Assembly: GCA_964247055.1 (NCBI GenBank)
Contig: OZ176050.1
Span: 8,680,001 to 8,744,000 of the forward strand
Source: Paragordius varius
Taxonomy: Eukaryota; Nematomorpha
DNA: 64,000 nt
Direction: 5' to 3'
In this document: piece after piece, positions 63,701 through 64,000 of the stretch
Layout: each line of letters begins with the position of its first letter
How positions within the stretch are numbered: the first letter of the stretch is position 1
Made by a program: the position numbers and the translations under genes
Notes under the pieces: generated by a model
Seen by the model: the letters and a program-made list of their open reading frames with translations, nothing else
The model's database searches: none
Told to the model about the DNA's origin: nothing

Positions 63701-64000
63701 AATCCTTTATTACCAAAATGATTTGTAAATCTTTTTTTTGACGATATCTTTAAACAAAATAATTTATTAAACCAATATTGCTTCGATTTTTAATCGGATT
63801 TTGAAGTCAATTTTTTTAAAATTTTGCATTTATTCTTATATTACTTTTAGATATGTTGGAGCGTTCAAAACAAATGGCAAAAATATGGAGAAATATGCCG
63901 GCAGAAGAACGCATTCCTTATTTGCAAAAAGCGCGGGAGAATAGAGCCACACTTCGTCTTCAAAAATCATCAAAGCAGTCCAATGTTACTACAGTTAGCG
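43101..64000 (+). CDS. KMT2C/D (MLL3/4-type) histone methyltransferase, N-terminal part
   Basis: Enhancer H3K4 methyltransferase scaffold; about 1,988 residues lie in the window and it runs off the edge. Exons: 43101-43486, 43514-43629, 43655-43764, 44350-44512, 44913-45153, 45473-45587, 46406-46707, 47625-47832, 48343-48545, 48688-48730, 49235-49381, 49608-49712, 50835-51016, 51387-51481, 51580-51778, 51939-52123, 57398-57556, 57706-58080, 58425-58550, 59506-59866, 60220-60316, 60435-61558, 61938-62050, 62138-62235, 62337-62433, 62506-62542, 62788-63053, 63439-63600, 63851 onwards. Domains: extended PHD from residue 60 (CSFC, WVHEFCLLW, MHFPCATSRC); PHDs at about 264-550 (CKYCH, CDDCDKTVHTACLKPP, CRICIDCG); second cluster about 680-930 (EICASCGS, CDSCDLAYHIYCLKP, CRICSSTMPGINC, CPICRKRY); disordered Asn/Thr-rich region with YPFYLQELFFGDL; HMG box (RWKKDEALGTLATISPVLYA, IWRNMPAEERIPYLQKAREN). 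The catalytic SET domain, if present, lies downstream. Before the first finger there are only 59 residues. Confidence 0.95.
43487..43513 (+). other. Ultrashort intron, 27 nt (KMT2C/D intron 1)
   Basis: Begins GTAAATTGTG and ends TAAAATAG. The first codon across the junction would be AAG-TAA if retained, giving a stop. Removal joins ...VGKKQK to YGKGRKKSNVSQ and preserves phase into the second half of the extended PHD. Confidence 0.85.
43630..43654 (+). other. Ultrashort intron, 25 nt (KMT2C/D intron 2)
   Basis: Begins GTATAATCAA and ends ATCTTTAG. Removal creates SSGSTWVHEFCLLWATEKIF, the conserved G-x-x-W-x-H-x-x-C-x-x-W core of the extended PHD. Retention shifts the frame. Confidence 0.88.
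46075..46296. repeat. MITE with ~55-bp near-perfect inverted ends in KMT2C/D intron 6
   Basis: Left end TAAACTATATCCAAAATTTT, then GATACATGGGAGTATC; the right end is the reverse complement through GGATATAGTTTA. The arms continue to AATGGATT. TA at both borders fits a TA-duplicating element. The inner 110 bp are unique and non-coding. Confidence 0.9.
47215..47263. repeat. (TA)n microsatellite abutting a MITE
   Basis: About 24 TA units directly left of the family A copy at 47266. A shorter TA run (about 47552-47572) follows its right end. Confidence 0.95.
47266..47554. repeat. MITE family A copy in KMT2C/D intron 7
   Basis: Left end ACCATTTACATTTCAAATTC then ACCCTTGAACAATTC; right end TTCAAGGGTAAATTT ... 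CTAAATGGTATA. The core AACTAATATAACTCATTATT and ATATATCTTTATGGC matches the copies at 3597 and 49723. It ends 70 bp before the acceptor of exon 8. Confidence 0.85.
48734..48792. repeat. (TA)n microsatellite starting at a splice donor
   Basis: About 29 TA units beginning three bases after the 43-nt microexon 48688-48730. The donor reads AAA|GTAATATATA, so the repeat forms the intronic part of the 5' splice site. Confidence 0.9.
49723..49994. repeat. MITE family A copy immediately after a KMT2C/D donor
   Basis: Left end AACCATTTACAATTCCC then ATTCACCCTTGAATAATT; right end TTCAGGGTAAATATGAATTT then TAAATGGTATA. It starts about 10 bp after the donor of exon 12 (GAG|GTAGTT). Confidence 0.85.
50343..50818. 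repeat. MITE family B, ~475 bp, in KMT2C/D intron 12
   Basis: Left end TATACTATTTGCACTTCAAG then TTGGTCCTTGAACATTTCAA; right end TTCAAGGACACC ... AAAGTGCAAAATGGTAA, its diverged reverse complement. The termini follow the pattern of family A (TACCATTT, then CCTTGAACA, then TTCAA), suggesting common origin. It ends 16 bp before exon 13. Confidence 0.7.
52243..56395. mobile_element. 4.15-kb foldback element in KMT2C/D intron 16
   Basis: Two near-identical arms of about 2.0 kb (52243 to about 54258; about 54399 to 56395) are exact-orientation reverse complements around a spacer of about 140 bp. Outer ends read TTACAGTATGCATTTTAATG and its complement ending CATACTGTAA. Each arm contains an array of ~110-bp direct repeats. 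Long inverted repeats made of tandem repeats are the hallmark of foldback-type DNA elements. No transposase frame is visible, so it is non-autonomous. TA-CAGT ends resemble Tc1/mariner termini. It fills most of the 5,274-nt intron. Confidence 0.92.
52728..53700 (+). repeat. ~110-bp tandem repeats inside the left foldback arm
   Basis: About nine units, progressively diverged away from the outer end. Each opens with CAGGTAAAAATTGCGGTTTT and continues TTAGGTTTTGCATTGTTAAT, TACTACATATTTTGGACATT. The mirror array occupies about 54950-55925 on the other strand. Confidence 0.9.
56697..56838. repeat. 142-bp hairpin MITE in KMT2C/D intron 16
   Basis: Left arm AACAAAATAGGATTTAAAGG then GGAATATCAACCAACAATC; the right arm is the diverged reverse complement ending GTGAATCCTATTTTGTG. 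It lies 300 bp right of the foldback. Non-coding. Confidence 0.75.
58137..58404. repeat. MITE family A copy filling most of KMT2C/D intron 18
   Basis: Left end ATACCATATACAATC then AAATTCACCCTTAAACAATT; right end TTCAAGGGTGAATTTAAACT then GTAAATGGTATATATA. The host intron is 344 nt and this copy is 268 nt of it. The right TA-rich border lies about 20 bp from the exon 19 acceptor. Confidence 0.85.
58925..59060 (+). repeat. tRNA-derived SINE, head-less copy
   Basis: TATCACCGTCAGTCCTGAGC, CTGTTAACA and AAGATAAGTCCATACTC align with the bodies of the SINEs at 26608 and 29543. The tRNA-like head is missing. It lies in KMT2C/D intron 19. Confidence 0.6.

Noticed and set aside
1-64000. Endogenous retrovirus, LTR or Polinton remains
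   Set aside because: No reverse transcriptase, integrase, capsid or protein-primed polymerase segment and no long direct terminal repeats were noticed.

Overview
The window is nuclear DNA of a bilaterian animal. It is strongly A+T-rich by eye, and its genes are split by GT-AG introns into short exons. The gene set is metazoan: an animal haem peroxidase, an ephrin, FAD synthase (FLAD1), a RagA/B GTPase and the PHD/HMG half of a KMT2C/D (MLL3/4-type) histone methyltransferase. I cannot name the species. All exon boundaries were read by hand: each splice was accepted only if GT/AG signals, codon phase and family alignment agreed.

Layout. 1-390: repeat, inverted relative to 7808-8233. 1067-6556 (-): secreted haem peroxidase, 13 exons. 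6557-11499: no gene; a two-level tandem repeat fills 8240-10140. 11500-12432 (-): small secreted eight-cysteine protein, two exons. 13740-14540: inverted-repeat element. 14923-18350 (+): FLAD1, 11 exons, convergent with an ephrin at 18812-27031 (-). 27032-38454: about 11 kb without a recognisable gene, holding a tRNA-derived SINE and a MITE. 38455-39579 (+): intronless, probably N-myristoylated, unknown protein. 39688-43070 (-): RagA/B, 8 exons. 43101 to the window edge (+): KMT2C/D from the first extended PHD finger to the HMG box, 29 exons.

The most striking observation is a class of ultrashort introns: 21, 22, 23 and 27 nt in FLAD1, 27 nt in RagA/B, 27 and 25 nt in KMT2C/D. Removing them restores family-conserved protein sequence. 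Nearly all lie at the 5' ends of genes whose other introns run from tens of bases to over 5 kb. RagA/B and KMT2C/D are head to head with only 30 bp between their start codons. KMT2C/D intron 16 carries a 4.15-kb foldback element with roughly 2-kb arms built partly of ~110-bp tandem repeats. Several other KMT2C/D introns hold copies of a TA-flanked MITE family.

Functionally the genes do not form one pathway. RagA/B (lysosomal mTORC1 amino-acid sensing), KMT2C/D (enhancer H3K4 methylation) and FLAD1 (FAD supply) are housekeeping. Ephrin and peroxidase act outside the cell. No virus-derived element, CRISPR array, rRNA gene or functional tRNA gene was recognised.
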